A DNA stretch of 48,147 bases, from NCBI GenBank assembly GCA_019244045.1, contig JAFATF010000670.1, forward strand, positions 1 through 48,147, in the 5' to 3' direction. How positions within the stretch are numbered: the stretch's first letter is position 1; every line of letters starts with the position of its first letter. This document shows, piece by piece, positions 33,558-42,665 of the stretch. A program made the position numbers and the translations under genes. The stretch comes from Acidobacteriota bacterium. GTDB taxonomy: Bacteria > Acidobacteriota > Terriglobia > Terriglobales > Acidobacteriaceae. The notes under the pieces are model-generated. The model searched no databases. It was not told the DNA's origin and saw only the letters and a list, made by a program, of their open reading frames with translations.

Positions 33558-34464
33558 CGTGCCTGAAGGTTCCCGTGTCGGGAATTATGTAGTCATCTCG
33601 CCGGTTAAAGACGAAGGTGCTTACATCGAGAGGACCATTCTGTCGGTTGTGCATCAGTCGCTTAGGCCACGACGATGGATTGTGGTGGATGACGGTTCTT
33701 CCGATAACACTCCCGAGATCCTGACCCAATATAGTCAGCAGTATCACTGGATTACAGTGCTTCGCCGGGCGCGAGACAAAAGACGCAGGCCGGGCTCAGC
33801 AGTGATTGCGGCATTTGATGCCGGTCACCGCCGAATCGAAGATCGCAACTTAGATTTTGTCGTGAAATTGGATTGTGACCTTGAAGTTCCGAGCGACTAT
33901 TTCGAGCGCCTGGTTCACAAATTCGAGGCCGATCCGAAGTTAGGCATTGCCTCCGGAATCTACATGGAGGCATCGGGCAAAGCTTGGCGTCCGGTGAAGA
34001 TGCCGGAATATCACGCTGCAGGTTGTTCGAAGATGGTGCGCAGTGAGTGTTTTCGCCAGATCGGTGGATTCATTCCGCAACGAGGATGGGACACCGTTGA
34101 CGAGATCCGCGCCCAAATGATGGGCTGGAAGACCTGCCATTTCAAAGATCTTCAGTTGCGGCATCTGAAATCCGAAGGTGCTGGGATTGGCGCGCAGCAA
34201 ACGAACCTGATGCATGGCCAAATCTATTATCTGACGGGCGGAGGAATTGCTTTCTTTCTGTTGAAAGTTCTTCATCGAAGTCTTACTGCCATGCCACCGT
34301 TGCTGGGTGGGCTGATGATGTTCGTCGGATTTATGCAAGCCTGCTTAAAGCGTGCGCCGAGACTCGTCAATGAGAAGGAGGCTCGACAGTACCGGCAACT
34401 GCTGAATTCCAGAGTGTACGCTGCCGTGCTGCGTTGTCGCGGTACCAGGGGCAAGGCACGATAG
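33547..34464 (+). CDS. Family 2 glycosyltransferase
   Basis: 305 aa from an ATG that overlaps the deacetylase end. GT-A motifs: VVISPVKDEGAYIERTILSV (18-37), WIVVDDGSSDNTPE, the metal-binding VKLDCDLEVP, and FIPQRGWDTVDEIRAQMMGW near the acceptor site. A hydrophobic C-terminal region (about 228-268, LTGGGIAFFLLKVL and LLGGLMMFVGFMQAC) suggests membrane association. Adds one sugar to the lipid-linked repeat; donor and acceptor are not determinable. Confidence 0.88.
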   Translation: MQPSVPEGSRVGNYVVISPVKDEGAYIERTILSVVHQSLRPRRWIVVDDGSSDNTPEILTQYSQQYHWITVLRRARDKRRRPGSAVIAAFDAGHRRIEDRNLDFVVKLDCDLEVPSDYFERLVHKFEADPKLGIASGIYMEASGKAWRPVKMPEYHAAGCSKMVRSECFRQIGGFIPQRGWDTVDEIRAQMMGWKTCHFKDLQLRHLKSEGAGIGAQQTNLMHGQIYYLTGGGIAFFLLKVLHRSLTAMPPLLGGLMMFVGFMQACLKRAPRLVNEKEARQYRQLLNSRVYAAVLRCRGTRGKAR

Positions 34465-34474
34465 GTTGCTTTTG

Positions 34475-36352
34475 ATGTGTGGGATCTGTGGAGTCTTCGA
34501 CGTAACCGGTGCTCCGGTTGAGCAGAGTCTGATCCAGAGGATGACCATGCTGATCCGCCACCGCGGTCCCGACGGGGCCGGTAGCTTCGTCTCGGGTAGG
34601 GTGGGTCTCGGCCATCGTCGCCTGAGCATCATTGATCTTGCCGGCGGAGCACAGCCGCTCGCTAATGAAGATGGAACTCTGCAAGTTGTTTTTAATGGAG
34701 AGATCTACAATTACATCGAGCTACGCGATGAACTGATCCAGAAAGGGCATCGCTTCCAGACCCATTCGGATACCGAAGTTATCGTTCATGGCTATGAAGA
34801 ATGGGGAGACAACTGCCTTCAGAGGTTTAATGGAATTTTTGCCTTCGCGCTCTGGGATGGCCGTCGAGAGCGTCTTTTTCTCTGCCGCGACCACTTGGGC
34901 GTAAAACCGTTGTATTACCTGACAAAAGGACAATTCTTTGCATTCTCCTCCGAGATCAAGGCGTTGCTGGCGGTGCCCGGCTGTCCGAGGGAGGTTGACC
35001 TGAAGGCCTTGGGGGAGCTTTTCGCCTTGCGATATGTGCCGTCGCCTCACACGCTTTTTCGAGATATCAAGAAATTGCCTCCAGCGCACTACCTGGTTGT
35101 CGACGCGAAGGGATTCAACATCGAGCGATTCTGGAAATGCCCGCCACAAGTGTTCTCCCAAGGTGGAGAAGCGGATATTGTGGAACGCTATCAGTTCCTG
35201 CTCCAGGATGCCGTTCGGCTGCAGATGCGAAGTGACGTTCCTGTGGGTTTGTTCTTGAGTTCGGGAATTGATTCGGGTGCGCTCCTGGCGATGATGAGCG
35301 AGCAAAGTGGCAGGCCGATTCATACCTTTACCATCGGTTTCGAAGAAGGAGAAAAATCGAACGAAACGGAGGATGCGCGACTGATGGCCCGGCGATTCGG
35401 TGCCGATCACGCTGAAATGATCGTCGGGCCGCGTGATTATCTGGATTACTATGAGCGCTATCTTTGGGATCTGGAAGAACCTGTCGGCAATGAGAGTGCG
35501 GCAGCATTTTACTTCGTTAGCCTGATCGCGAGCAAGAAGGTGAAAGTGGCCTTGACGGGGCAGGGTGCAGATGAGCCCTGGGCTGGCTACGACCGGTACC
35601 TTGGCATGAAGCTATCGGAGTGGTACACGAAATTTCCTAAGTCTTTAACCCAAGGAATGATTCGCCCGCTCGTGCAGCGCTTCGTGAGAGACGAAAGAGT
35701 GCGCCGGGGAGTCGTCGCACTGGATGAGCCGGACATTCTCAGCCGATTGGTCAAGATCTATTCCTTCTACAACGCAGAGATGAAGTCTAGGCTGTTCCAA
35801 CCCTGGGTACTGCAGCAGATCTCCGCAGATGGGCAAGACGCAAAAGACGCTCTTCGTCGTCTGCAAGCTGATGTCGATACTCTGGATCCGCTAACCCAGA
35901 TGCTGTATATCGATACCCGAGCCAATCTGCCGGATGATTTGCTGATGGTCGGCGATAAGACGTCGATGGCCAATTCTCTAGAAGCGCGGGTGCCATATCT
36001 GGACGTTCGGGTCGTTGAGTTTATTGAAAGCCTGCCAGTGAATCTGAAGTTACGTGGCTTACAAGGCAAGTATCTGCACAAGAAGGCCTTGCGCAAATGG
36101 CTGCCCGTCGACATCCTTGAACAAAAGAAGAAGGGCTTCGCGAACCCTGTTCATCGCTGGCTCAGGCAGAGCATGAAACGGTATGTTAACGACTCCCTTC
36201 TGAGCCAGAATGCCGCAGTCGGCCGCTATTTCGAACCCAACTACGTTAAAAAACTGGTGACTGACCATGAATCAGGTCGCCAGAATTACCTCCGCCATAT
36301 CTACCTGCTCATCTCATTCGAATTGTGGCATCAGAAGTTCATTCCCGCGTAA
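34475..36352 (+). CDS. asnB: AsnB-type glutamine amidotransferase/asparagine synthetase-like enzyme (first copy)
   Basis: 625 aa. ATG 34475 is used because it places Cys2 (MCGICGVFD) at the N-terminus, required for the class II glutaminase. Glutaminase motifs: IRHRGPDGAG, GHRRLSIIDLAGG, VFNGEIYNYIELR and HSDTEVIVHGYEEWG. Synthetase domain: PP-loop LSSGIDSGAL (the second Gly position is Ser), TGQGADEPWAGYDRYLGM, and NSLEARVPYLDVRVVEF. Known: AsnB makes asparagine, but paralogues in EPS loci may amidate sugar carboxylates. The loop differences from the second copy suggest distinct substrates. Confidence 0.92.
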   Translation: MCGICGVFDVTGAPVEQSLIQRMTMLIRHRGPDGAGSFVSGRVGLGHRRLSIIDLAGGAQPLANEDGTLQVVFNGEIYNYIELRDELIQKGHRFQTHSDTEVIVHGYEEWGDNCLQRFNGIFAFALWDGRRERLFLCRDHLGVKPLYYLTKGQFFAFSSEIKALLAVPGCPREVDLKALGELFALRYVPSPHTLFRDIKKLPPAHYLVVDAKGFNIERFWKCPPQVFSQGGEADIVERYQFLLQDAVRLQMRSDVPVGLFLSSGIDSGALLAMMSEQSGRPIHTFTIGFEEGEKSNETEDARLMARRFGADHAEMIVGPRDYLDYYERYLWDLEEPVGNESAAAFYFVSLIASKKVKVALTGQGADEPWAGYDRYLGMKLSEWYTKFPKSLTQGMIRPLVQRFVRDERVRRGVVALDEPDILSRLVKIYSFYNAEMKSRLFQPWVLQQISADGQDAKDALRRLQADVDTLDPLTQMLYIDTRANLPDDLLMVGDKTSMANSLEARVPYLDVRVVEFIESLPVNLKLRGLQGKYLHKKALRKWLPVDILEQKKKGFANPVHRWLRQSMKRYVNDSLLSQNAAVGRYFEPNYVKKLVTDHESGRQNYLRHIYLLISFELWHQKFIPA

Positions 36353-36362
36353 TTCGTCTCTC

Positions 36363-37337
36363 ATGGAGTTCGTGGTGGATTTGTCGATCGTAATTGTTAA
36401 CTGGAATTCGCTAGCCCTGTTGCGAAGATGCTTACAAACAGTGTATGCGGGTGGCAAGACTGTCGACTTCGAGCTCATTGTTGTAGACAATGCTTCATTC
36501 GACGGGTCGGCTGAAATAGTGATGACTGAATACCCGCAAGTGAAATTTATCCAGAGTCGCAGCAACCTGGGTTTTGCAAAGGCGAACAACCTGGGGGCGA
36601 AGCAGGCGACCGGGCGAAATCTGCTTTTTCTTAACCCCGATACCGAGATCCTGGGTGACGCCCTGGGCCGCATGTCTTCGTTTCTCGATACCACGCCCGA
36701 TGCCGGAGTTGTAGGCTGCAAGTTGCTGGATAGCGACATGTCGGTGCAAACAAGTTGCGTGCAACCCTTTCCATCCATTCTCAATCAGGCATTGGACACA
36801 GAATTTCTCAGAAGAAGCTTCCCTCGACTCCGACTCTGGGGAATGCAGGCGATCTTTAAGGATGATGGTCAGCCGGCTTGCGTGGAAGTGATTTCAGGCG
36901 CGTGCCTCATGGTCAAGGCAGCTGTGTTTAGCAGGGTCGGCCAGTTTAGCTCGAACTATTTCATGTACGCGGAGGATGTGGACCTGTGTTTCAAAGTCCA
37001 ACGTGCCGGTTACCTTAATTATTATATCGGTGACGTGGCAGTAGTGCATCACGGAGCCGTAAGCTCTGGCAACAAATCGCAAAGTAACTTCGCCTCAATC
37101 ATGATGAGGGAATCTATTTTAGAGTTCATGCGGCTGCGGCGAGGACGTATGTACGCAGTGGCTTACCAGTACAGCACCCTGCTGGTTGCCCTCCTGCGAT
37201 TGTTCCTGCTGGTGGCTGCCTTTCCACTCACCTCCGGAAGCCATAAGCGTGACATGCTTCGTCGTACCTTGACCAAATGGTTGAAGGTGCTGCGGTGGGC
37301 TATTGGCATGGAAGCATGGACGAAACAAGTAGCATAG
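36363..37337 (+). CDS. Family 2 glycosyltransferase, rhamnosyltransferase-like
   Basis: 324 aa from ATG 36363, 10 bases after the AsnB stop; the open frame extends upstream into AsnB but the fold starts here. GT-A motifs: LSIVIVNWNSLALLRRCLQT (7-26), ELIVVDNASFDGS, SRSNLGFAKANNLGA, LFLNPDTEI (DxD-equivalent), SGACLMVKA and FMYAEDVDLCFKVQRAGY. A C-terminal hydrophobic segment (STLLVALLRLFLLVAAFPL) suggests membrane attachment. The layout matches WbbL/RfbF-like enzymes, many of which transfer rhamnose; the sugar is not certain. Confidence 0.9.
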   Translation: MEFVVDLSIVIVNWNSLALLRRCLQTVYAGGKTVDFELIVVDNASFDGSAEIVMTEYPQVKFIQSRSNLGFAKANNLGAKQATGRNLLFLNPDTEILGDALGRMSSFLDTTPDAGVVGCKLLDSDMSVQTSCVQPFPSILNQALDTEFLRRSFPRLRLWGMQAIFKDDGQPACVEVISGACLMVKAAVFSRVGQFSSNYFMYAEDVDLCFKVQRAGYLNYYIGDVAVVHHGAVSSGNKSQSNFASIMMRESILEFMRLRRGRMYAVAYQYSTLLVALLRLFLLVAAFPLTSGSHKRDMLRRTLTKWLKVLRWAIGMEAWTKQVA

Positions 37338-37350
37338 ACAGACGAAAAAC

Positions 37351-39267
37351 ATGTGCGGAATCGCTGGAAAGGTCGCGTTTGACAACGATACAGTGGTCGA
37401 CCTGTCGGTCGTTTACGCGATGATGGAAGCTATCGCACACCGCGGCCCAGATGATCAAGGCGTTTATGTGCAATCCCAGGCGGTCTTAGGTCACAGGCGA
37501 CTGTCCATCATCGATTTGAGCACGGGCAAGCAGCCAATCTCCAATGAGGACGGCACCATTTGGGTCGTCTATAACGGAGAGATCTATAACTTCCGCGAAC
37601 TTCGGAGCGACCTACTCCGAAAAGGTCATGTTTTTCGTACTAAAACCGATACGGAAGTTATCGTTCACTTATATGAGGATTACGGAGAAGAATGCGTCAG
37701 GCTTTTACGAGGAATGTTCGCATTCGCTCTATGGGACGCGGGCAAGAAGAAGTTGTTGCTGGCCCGTGACCGGGTGGGAATTAAACCACTATACTACACA
37801 AAAACTCGTGACAGTTTGCTTTTCGCCTCGGAAATTAAAGCCCTGCGGGCGGACCCAGATTTCGCAGCAGAAATTAATATCCAGTCTATAGACACCTTCC
37901 TTACCATTAATTACTTGCCCGGGAGGGACACCCTCCTACGCCACGTCTACAAGCTGGACCCAGGACACTACTTGGTCATGGAACGCGGAGTTATGCGAAT
38001 CACGTCGTACTGGGACCTGCAGTTTTCCGTTGCGCATGGGAACCACGACTTTGCACACGCAGTAGAGGAGCTGACGATATTATTGGAAAGCACCGTGAAA
38101 GATCACATGATCAGTGACGTACCTATCGGCATTCTTCTCAGCGGTGGGGTTGATTCGACGGCGTTATTAAGTTTCATGGTGCAGCAAAGCCAGCAGGTTG
38201 TGAGGTCGTTCACTATTGGATTCTGTGATGAGCAATTTGCTGACGAGAGATACTATGCCCAGCTTGCCGCAAAGCACTTCGGAACAGAACACTTTGAAAT
38301 TACGATCACAGCGCAGCAGTTCCAGGAGTTTCTGCCCAAGTACGTGCGCCATATGGAAGAGCCCGTTTGCGAGCCGCCCGCCGTGGCGCTCTATTATGTG
38401 ACGAAATTAGCAAAAGAGCACGTTAAAGTGCTCGTCTCTGGTGAAGGTGGAGACGAAGCCTTTGCCGGATACCAGAACTACAGAAGTGCATTGTTTCTGG
38501 AATATATCAAATCAATGGGGAAATCCTGGCAGAGGGGCGGGGCACGTGCTCTGAAACAGGTAGCGCGTCTCCGCCGGTTCGCTCGTCTACGAAAGTTTTC
38601 TCCGATGATGGACGTACCTCTGGAACACTATTACTACGGCCGGACTTCTGGCCCTGACAGCTTCTTCCGACGCAGCAAGCACGAGCTTTATACGGACGAT
38701 TTCCGGGAAGGGATCGATAGCAATTATGCGAGTGATTGCATAGGCCGGTATTTTAAACACGTAAAAGGGCAAGACCCTCTGAACCAAATGCTCTATGTGG
38801 ACACCAAGACATGGTTACCGGATGATCTGCTGATCAAGGCAGATAAGATGACAATGGCAAATTCTTTGGAGCTTCGCGTACCTCTCTTGGATCACAAAGT
38901 ATTGGAGTTTGCTGCTACGTTACCACCCAGCTTCAAGGTACATGGGTGCACTACCAAGTACATTCTGAAGAAAGTTTTTGATGGCCGAGTTCCGAAAGAG
39001 ATCCTCCGCCGAAAGAAAACGGGTTTCCCGGTTCCATTGGAGTCCTGGCTCCGCGGGGAGTTAAAGACCTATACCCGCGATCTACTATATGATAGTAAGA
39101 CATTAGGGCGAGGATATTTTAAGCGACAAACGATTGAGAGTCTGCTGGAAGGCAGTTCAATATGCGAGGACCGTTTCCTGTCGATTTTTTCTCTCATGAC
39201 GCTGGAACTGTGGCATCGAGAATTTTTCGAGCAATGTGAGCCACTATCGGTTGAAAGCCATTTATAA
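37351..39267 (+). CDS. asnB: AsnB-type glutamine amidotransferase/asparagine synthetase-like enzyme (second copy)
   Basis: 638 aa, starting MCGIAGKVAFDN, so Cys2 is in place. Glutaminase: IAHRGPDDQG, GHRRLSIIDLSTG, VYNGEIYNFRELR, KTDTEVIVHLYEDYG. Synthetase: canonical PP-loop LLSGGVDSTALLSF, then SGEGGDEAFAGYQNYR and NSLELRVPLLDHKVLEF. It is closer to the exosortase-locus asparagine synthases than the first copy, by the intact SGGVDS and SGEGGDE motifs. Probably transfers glutamine-derived ammonia to a carboxylate on a sugar or amino acid, though true asparagine synthesis cannot be excluded. Confidence 0.92.
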   Translation: MCGIAGKVAFDNDTVVDLSVVYAMMEAIAHRGPDDQGVYVQSQAVLGHRRLSIIDLSTGKQPISNEDGTIWVVYNGEIYNFRELRSDLLRKGHVFRTKTDTEVIVHLYEDYGEECVRLLRGMFAFALWDAGKKKLLLARDRVGIKPLYYTKTRDSLLFASEIKALRADPDFAAEINIQSIDTFLTINYLPGRDTLLRHVYKLDPGHYLVMERGVMRITSYWDLQFSVAHGNHDFAHAVEELTILLESTVKDHMISDVPIGILLSGGVDSTALLSFMVQQSQQVVRSFTIGFCDEQFADERYYAQLAAKHFGTEHFEITITAQQFQEFLPKYVRHMEEPVCEPPAVALYYVTKLAKEHVKVLVSGEGGDEAFAGYQNYRSALFLEYIKSMGKSWQRGGARALKQVARLRRFARLRKFSPMMDVPLEHYYYGRTSGPDSFFRRSKHELYTDDFREGIDSNYASDCIGRYFKHVKGQDPLNQMLYVDTKTWLPDDLLIKADKMTMANSLELRVPLLDHKVLEFAATLPPSFKVHGCTTKYILKKVFDGRVPKEILRRKKTGFPVPLESWLRGELKTYTRDLLYDSKTLGRGYFKRQTIESLLEGSSICEDRFLSIFSLMTLELWHREFFEQCEPLSVESHL

Positions 39268-39272
39268 ACTGC

Positions 39273-40679
39273 ATGCCAGTTGTTACAGACGGAACTAATT
39301 TCATCAACAGCATTGGGTTAGGATTCACTCTAGCAATGTGCTTGTTGATAGTTATCCTGCCTCGGCGATATGCCTTGCTCCCCATCATCATCCTTACCTG
39401 TTACATGACGATGGGAGAGCGCATCATGGTAGTAGGGCTGAACTTTACCATGATTCGGATTCTCACGTTGGTGGGCTGGATTAGAATTCTCTGTCGCGGA
39501 GAATTGCGCCGCCTAAGGCTGGTTCTGTTCGACTACTTGATGCTCTTTTGGGTTGTATCGGGTAGCATTGCCTATGTGCTTTTGTGGCAGACAACCCAGG
39601 CAGTGATCTACCGATTAGGGGGTGCATACGACGCAATTGGACTTTATTTCCTTTTTCGCTGTCTGATACGCGACTTGGAGGACATTAAACGTATCTCGCG
39701 GATGCTTGCAGTTCTAATCGTACCACTGGCAGCCGCCATGATATCAGAGAAGATGACCGGTCGAAATGTGTTTGCCGTCTTCGGCGGTGTGATGGAGTTT
39801 ACCAGAATGCGAGATGGAGTGCTGCGATGCCAGGGTCCTTTTGCTCATCCCATTCTGGCGGGAAGTTTTGCTGCGACAAACGTTCCTTTGTTGCTGGCCC
39901 TGTGGCGGACCCCCCAAAAAAAGCTCCTGGCCTCTATTGCTCTCATCGCAGCCTTCAGCATTACAATCGCAGCTGCCTCCACGGGTCCGTTACTGGCGTG
40001 TGTCGCCGGAATCACCGGATTCATGATGTTTTCGAAGCGACGCTGGCTACGCCCGATACGCTGGGGGACTGTGCTCGCGTTGGTGATGCTGCATATCGTC
40101 ATGAAGGCTCCTGTGTGGTTTCTCATAGCTCGGGCAGATGTTTTTGGAGGATCGACCGGGTGGCATCGAGCAGTATTGATTGATGAAGCCATAAGGCATT
40201 TCGGCGATTGGTGGTTGCTGGGTATCAAAGACACTGGAGTCTGGTCACGCCAGCTCTCCGACGTTACCAATGAATACATCTGGCAGGGAGTACAGGGCGG
40301 GCTCTTCACCATGTTGTTATTCGTTTTATTGATTGTGCTCTCTTTCCGGAGTGTTGGGCGCGTGACTACGATCGTCAAGAGAGCCCACTCTATCTCCGAT
40401 TGCCTATACGTTTGGGGCCTCGGTTCCGCCCTTTTCGCCCATGTTCTTAATTACTTGTCAATCACCTATTTCGATCAGAATTTTGTCAATTGGTTTCTCT
40501 TATTGGCGATGATTACTAGCGCTCGAGTTGCCGCCTTGTCGCACCGTGCAGGGAAGCCGCAATCCGGCGCCGTGGGCTGCCCCGCCTCGGAAAGTGCTTT
40601 AAGAGGTTCTCTGCAGGAATGTCCAGAAGTAGTGTGTACTTCTGATTATATTCCGGAGACCATGTACTTCCGATCGTGA
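39273..40679 (+). CDS. Polytopic membrane protein, Wzy-like polymerase or O-antigen ligase family
   Basis: 468 aa with about ten or more hydrophobic helices (for example GLGFTLAMCLLIVILP, LVLFDYLMLFWVVSGSIAYV, LLASIALIAAFSITIAAAST, FTMLLFVLLIVLSF). A large periplasmic loop lies before the last helices and includes VFGGSTGWHRAVLIDEAIRH and WWLLGIKDTGVW. This matches the loop-before-C-terminus layout of O-antigen ligase/polymerase proteins, with the HR dyad in a conserved place. As the only candidate in the locus it probably polymerises the repeat unit. The C-terminal 60 residues are polar and variable. Confidence 0.83.
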   Translation: MPVVTDGTNFINSIGLGFTLAMCLLIVILPRRYALLPIIILTCYMTMGERIMVVGLNFTMIRILTLVGWIRILCRGELRRLRLVLFDYLMLFWVVSGSIAYVLLWQTTQAVIYRLGGAYDAIGLYFLFRCLIRDLEDIKRISRMLAVLIVPLAAAMISEKMTGRNVFAVFGGVMEFTRMRDGVLRCQGPFAHPILAGSFAATNVPLLLALWRTPQKKLLASIALIAAFSITIAAASTGPLLACVAGITGFMMFSKRRWLRPIRWGTVLALVMLHIVMKAPVWFLIARADVFGGSTGWHRAVLIDEAIRHFGDWWLLGIKDTGVWSRQLSDVTNEYIWQGVQGGLFTMLLFVLLIVLSFRSVGRVTTIVKRAHSISDCLYVWGLGSALFAHVLNYLSITYFDQNFVNWFLLLAMITSARVAALSHRAGKPQSGAVGCPASESALRGSLQECPEVVCTSDYIPETMYFRS

Positions 40680-40771
40680 TTTTGCGTTTTTCAGCAGTTG
40701 TCTTGTGGTCTCTGGAAGGATTATTCTGGCGCCATCGGACAAAAGCTAAGCAGCCAGGAGGTCCCCCCATT

Positions 40772-42403
40772 ATGCTCCGAAGCATGCTGTTCGCGGTTAC
40801 CCTTATTCTCTTCGTTGCTCCGGTATCGTTTGCCTCTGATATTTATTTCGCTCCAACCGCGCAAGGATCAAACAATGGTTCAAATTGCGCGAGTGCTTAT
40901 GCCTACAACGACAACGGGCATGGTTGGAGCCTTTCAGCACAGCAAGGGCCAGGCAACATTCTCCATATTTGCGCAGGGACATACAACGCAGCAGCTGGCT
41001 CGACAATATTCAGCACCGCTTCAGCCGGCGCAAGCGGTAGCCCGATTACTCTCGTGGCCGACCAAGGCGCTGCTACTCTGCAAGCGCCATACTTCTCAAC
41101 GGGTGGCGCGCTGTCCATAAGCCGTGACTTTTGGGTAATCAACGGCAACAACAATTTGACAATTCAGAACACGCTCAACGGCACCCCGGGCGCGACTTGT
41201 CCAGGTGGTCCATGCAGCTACCAACAGCAGAGCGTAGGGGTGTCAATTGGCGGGAATAATGTAACGGTTGAAAATATGAAGCTACGTAATTATGTTCATA
41301 AGTCTGGCGATTCTTGTTGTACTCCAACGCTATTCGGCATTATGGGTTTGGGCCTCAGTAATATTGCGATATCGGGTAACACGATCAATGGAAACCGTGT
41401 AGCAATCAATCTTTGGGGAAGCAATATCACAATTAATAACAACACTCTTACTGACAATTCAGCAGCCTGGTGGTTTGGTTCGGGAAGTGCGACTTCTGGA
41501 GTCGCGTTTCACGACAATTACATGGCTAATGTGGGTAACTGGAATGCTGGCGGATTTCATCTGGAGTACGTTCACCTGTTTACCTTCTCGGGAGCGATTA
41601 GTGGACTGCAACTCTATAATAACTATTTTGGTAACCCGAACTGTGGACCGGCTCCAAACTGCAGTGGCACCGCGAAGTTCTACCACGAAGGTAGCAGTAG
41701 CGGCGAAAGTCTGTTCAACAACATATTCTGGACCGACGACGGTTTCAGTTACTTGCCAGCCATCGAGTTTGAGACACAGACGGGTGGTGGTGGCTTTTCA
41801 CATGTCAACCCCAGGATTTTGAACAATACAATTAACGGTGGCAATCAGGTGGCATCGGGCAACACCGGTTTCTTTTTCGATACAGGTGTAAGCGGCCTAA
41901 TTTGGCAAAACAATGTGGTTCTCGGGGGAGAAACGCTTGTGTCGTTTCCTTCCGATGCATTTGCCTCCGGTGGTGCGGACTACAATGCATATGAAAATAC
42001 CTTTCTTGATCTAGGCACCGGACCCTTCGCCGCTCCGTGCCCTATGAGTGGGAACCCTGGGGGCTGTACAACCCTGTCGGCATGGCAGTCCGATATGTAT
42101 GCGGGTAGTGGAAAGGATATAAATTCCACTTTTAACACCTTGAGCAATCTGAACATAAACACGCAGACCGGCGTGTTGGGAGCTGGTTCTCCGATTATCG
42201 GAAAAGGCACCAATCTTACTAACTTAGGCATCGCGGCGCTTGGCACGGGTGCTCCCCAGAGTTTTGGAGCGGGCGGGGGCTGTGGCGCAGGTTGCCAGCC
42301 AAGACCTGCCACAGGTTCTTGGGACCCGGGAGCCTATCCGCACGGATCAAGCTCCAGTGCGGGGCCAAACCCTCCTACAATGTTAACGGCAACGACCCAC
42401 TAA
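40772..42403 (+). CDS. Secreted right-handed parallel beta-helix protein
   Basis: 543 aa. ATG 40772 is preferred to an upstream frame start at 40676: AGGAGGT lies 9 bases before it and the signal peptide begins there (SMLFAVTLILFVAPVSFAS). The mature protein has repeated short turns ending in Asn ladders typical of pectate-lyase-like helices: WVINGNNNLTIQNTL, VSIGGNNVTVENMKLRN, NIAISGNTINGNRVAINLWG, SNITINNNTLTDNSAAWWF, and later NPRILNNTINGGNQ. Known: such proteins in EPS loci are lyases, hydrolases or epimerases acting on the polymer. No catalytic residues can be assigned. The end GPNPPTMLTATTH looks like the first strand of an FN3 domain that stops early. Confidence 0.85.
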   Translation: MLRSMLFAVTLILFVAPVSFASDIYFAPTAQGSNNGSNCASAYAYNDNGHGWSLSAQQGPGNILHICAGTYNAAAGSTIFSTASAGASGSPITLVADQGAATLQAPYFSTGGALSISRDFWVINGNNNLTIQNTLNGTPGATCPGGPCSYQQQSVGVSIGGNNVTVENMKLRNYVHKSGDSCCTPTLFGIMGLGLSNIAISGNTINGNRVAINLWGSNITINNNTLTDNSAAWWFGSGSATSGVAFHDNYMANVGNWNAGGFHLEYVHLFTFSGAISGLQLYNNYFGNPNCGPAPNCSGTAKFYHEGSSSGESLFNNIFWTDDGFSYLPAIEFETQTGGGGFSHVNPRILNNTINGGNQVASGNTGFFFDTGVSGLIWQNNVVLGGETLVSFPSDAFASGGADYNAYENTFLDLGTGPFAAPCPMSGNPGGCTTLSAWQSDMYAGSGKDINSTFNTLSNLNINTQTGVLGAGSPIIGKGTNLTNLGIAALGTGAPQSFGAGGGCGAGCQPRPATGSWDPGAYPHGSSSSAGPNPPTMLTATTH

Positions 42404-42665
42404 AATCGCTGCCTGATATTCGCGGATCTTATTCTAGCCAACGATTTCGAAGCTGCCGCGGTATGCCCAAAAATCGGTGAGTTCCTCTCTGTAAGCCCAA
42501 CCGATGGCCTTGGATTTCCGGTCGGGTCCGGCTTTCATCGAATCTTCAGGTTGGCTGCCGAAAAAAGAGCAGATTGAGAGCTGTAGTCCATTTATTTTCC
42601 TCTATGCCAGTAGTCTTTTGGACTGGAGTTCCGGTTTGTTGCGGTCTTGCATCTTCCCGTGAGTA

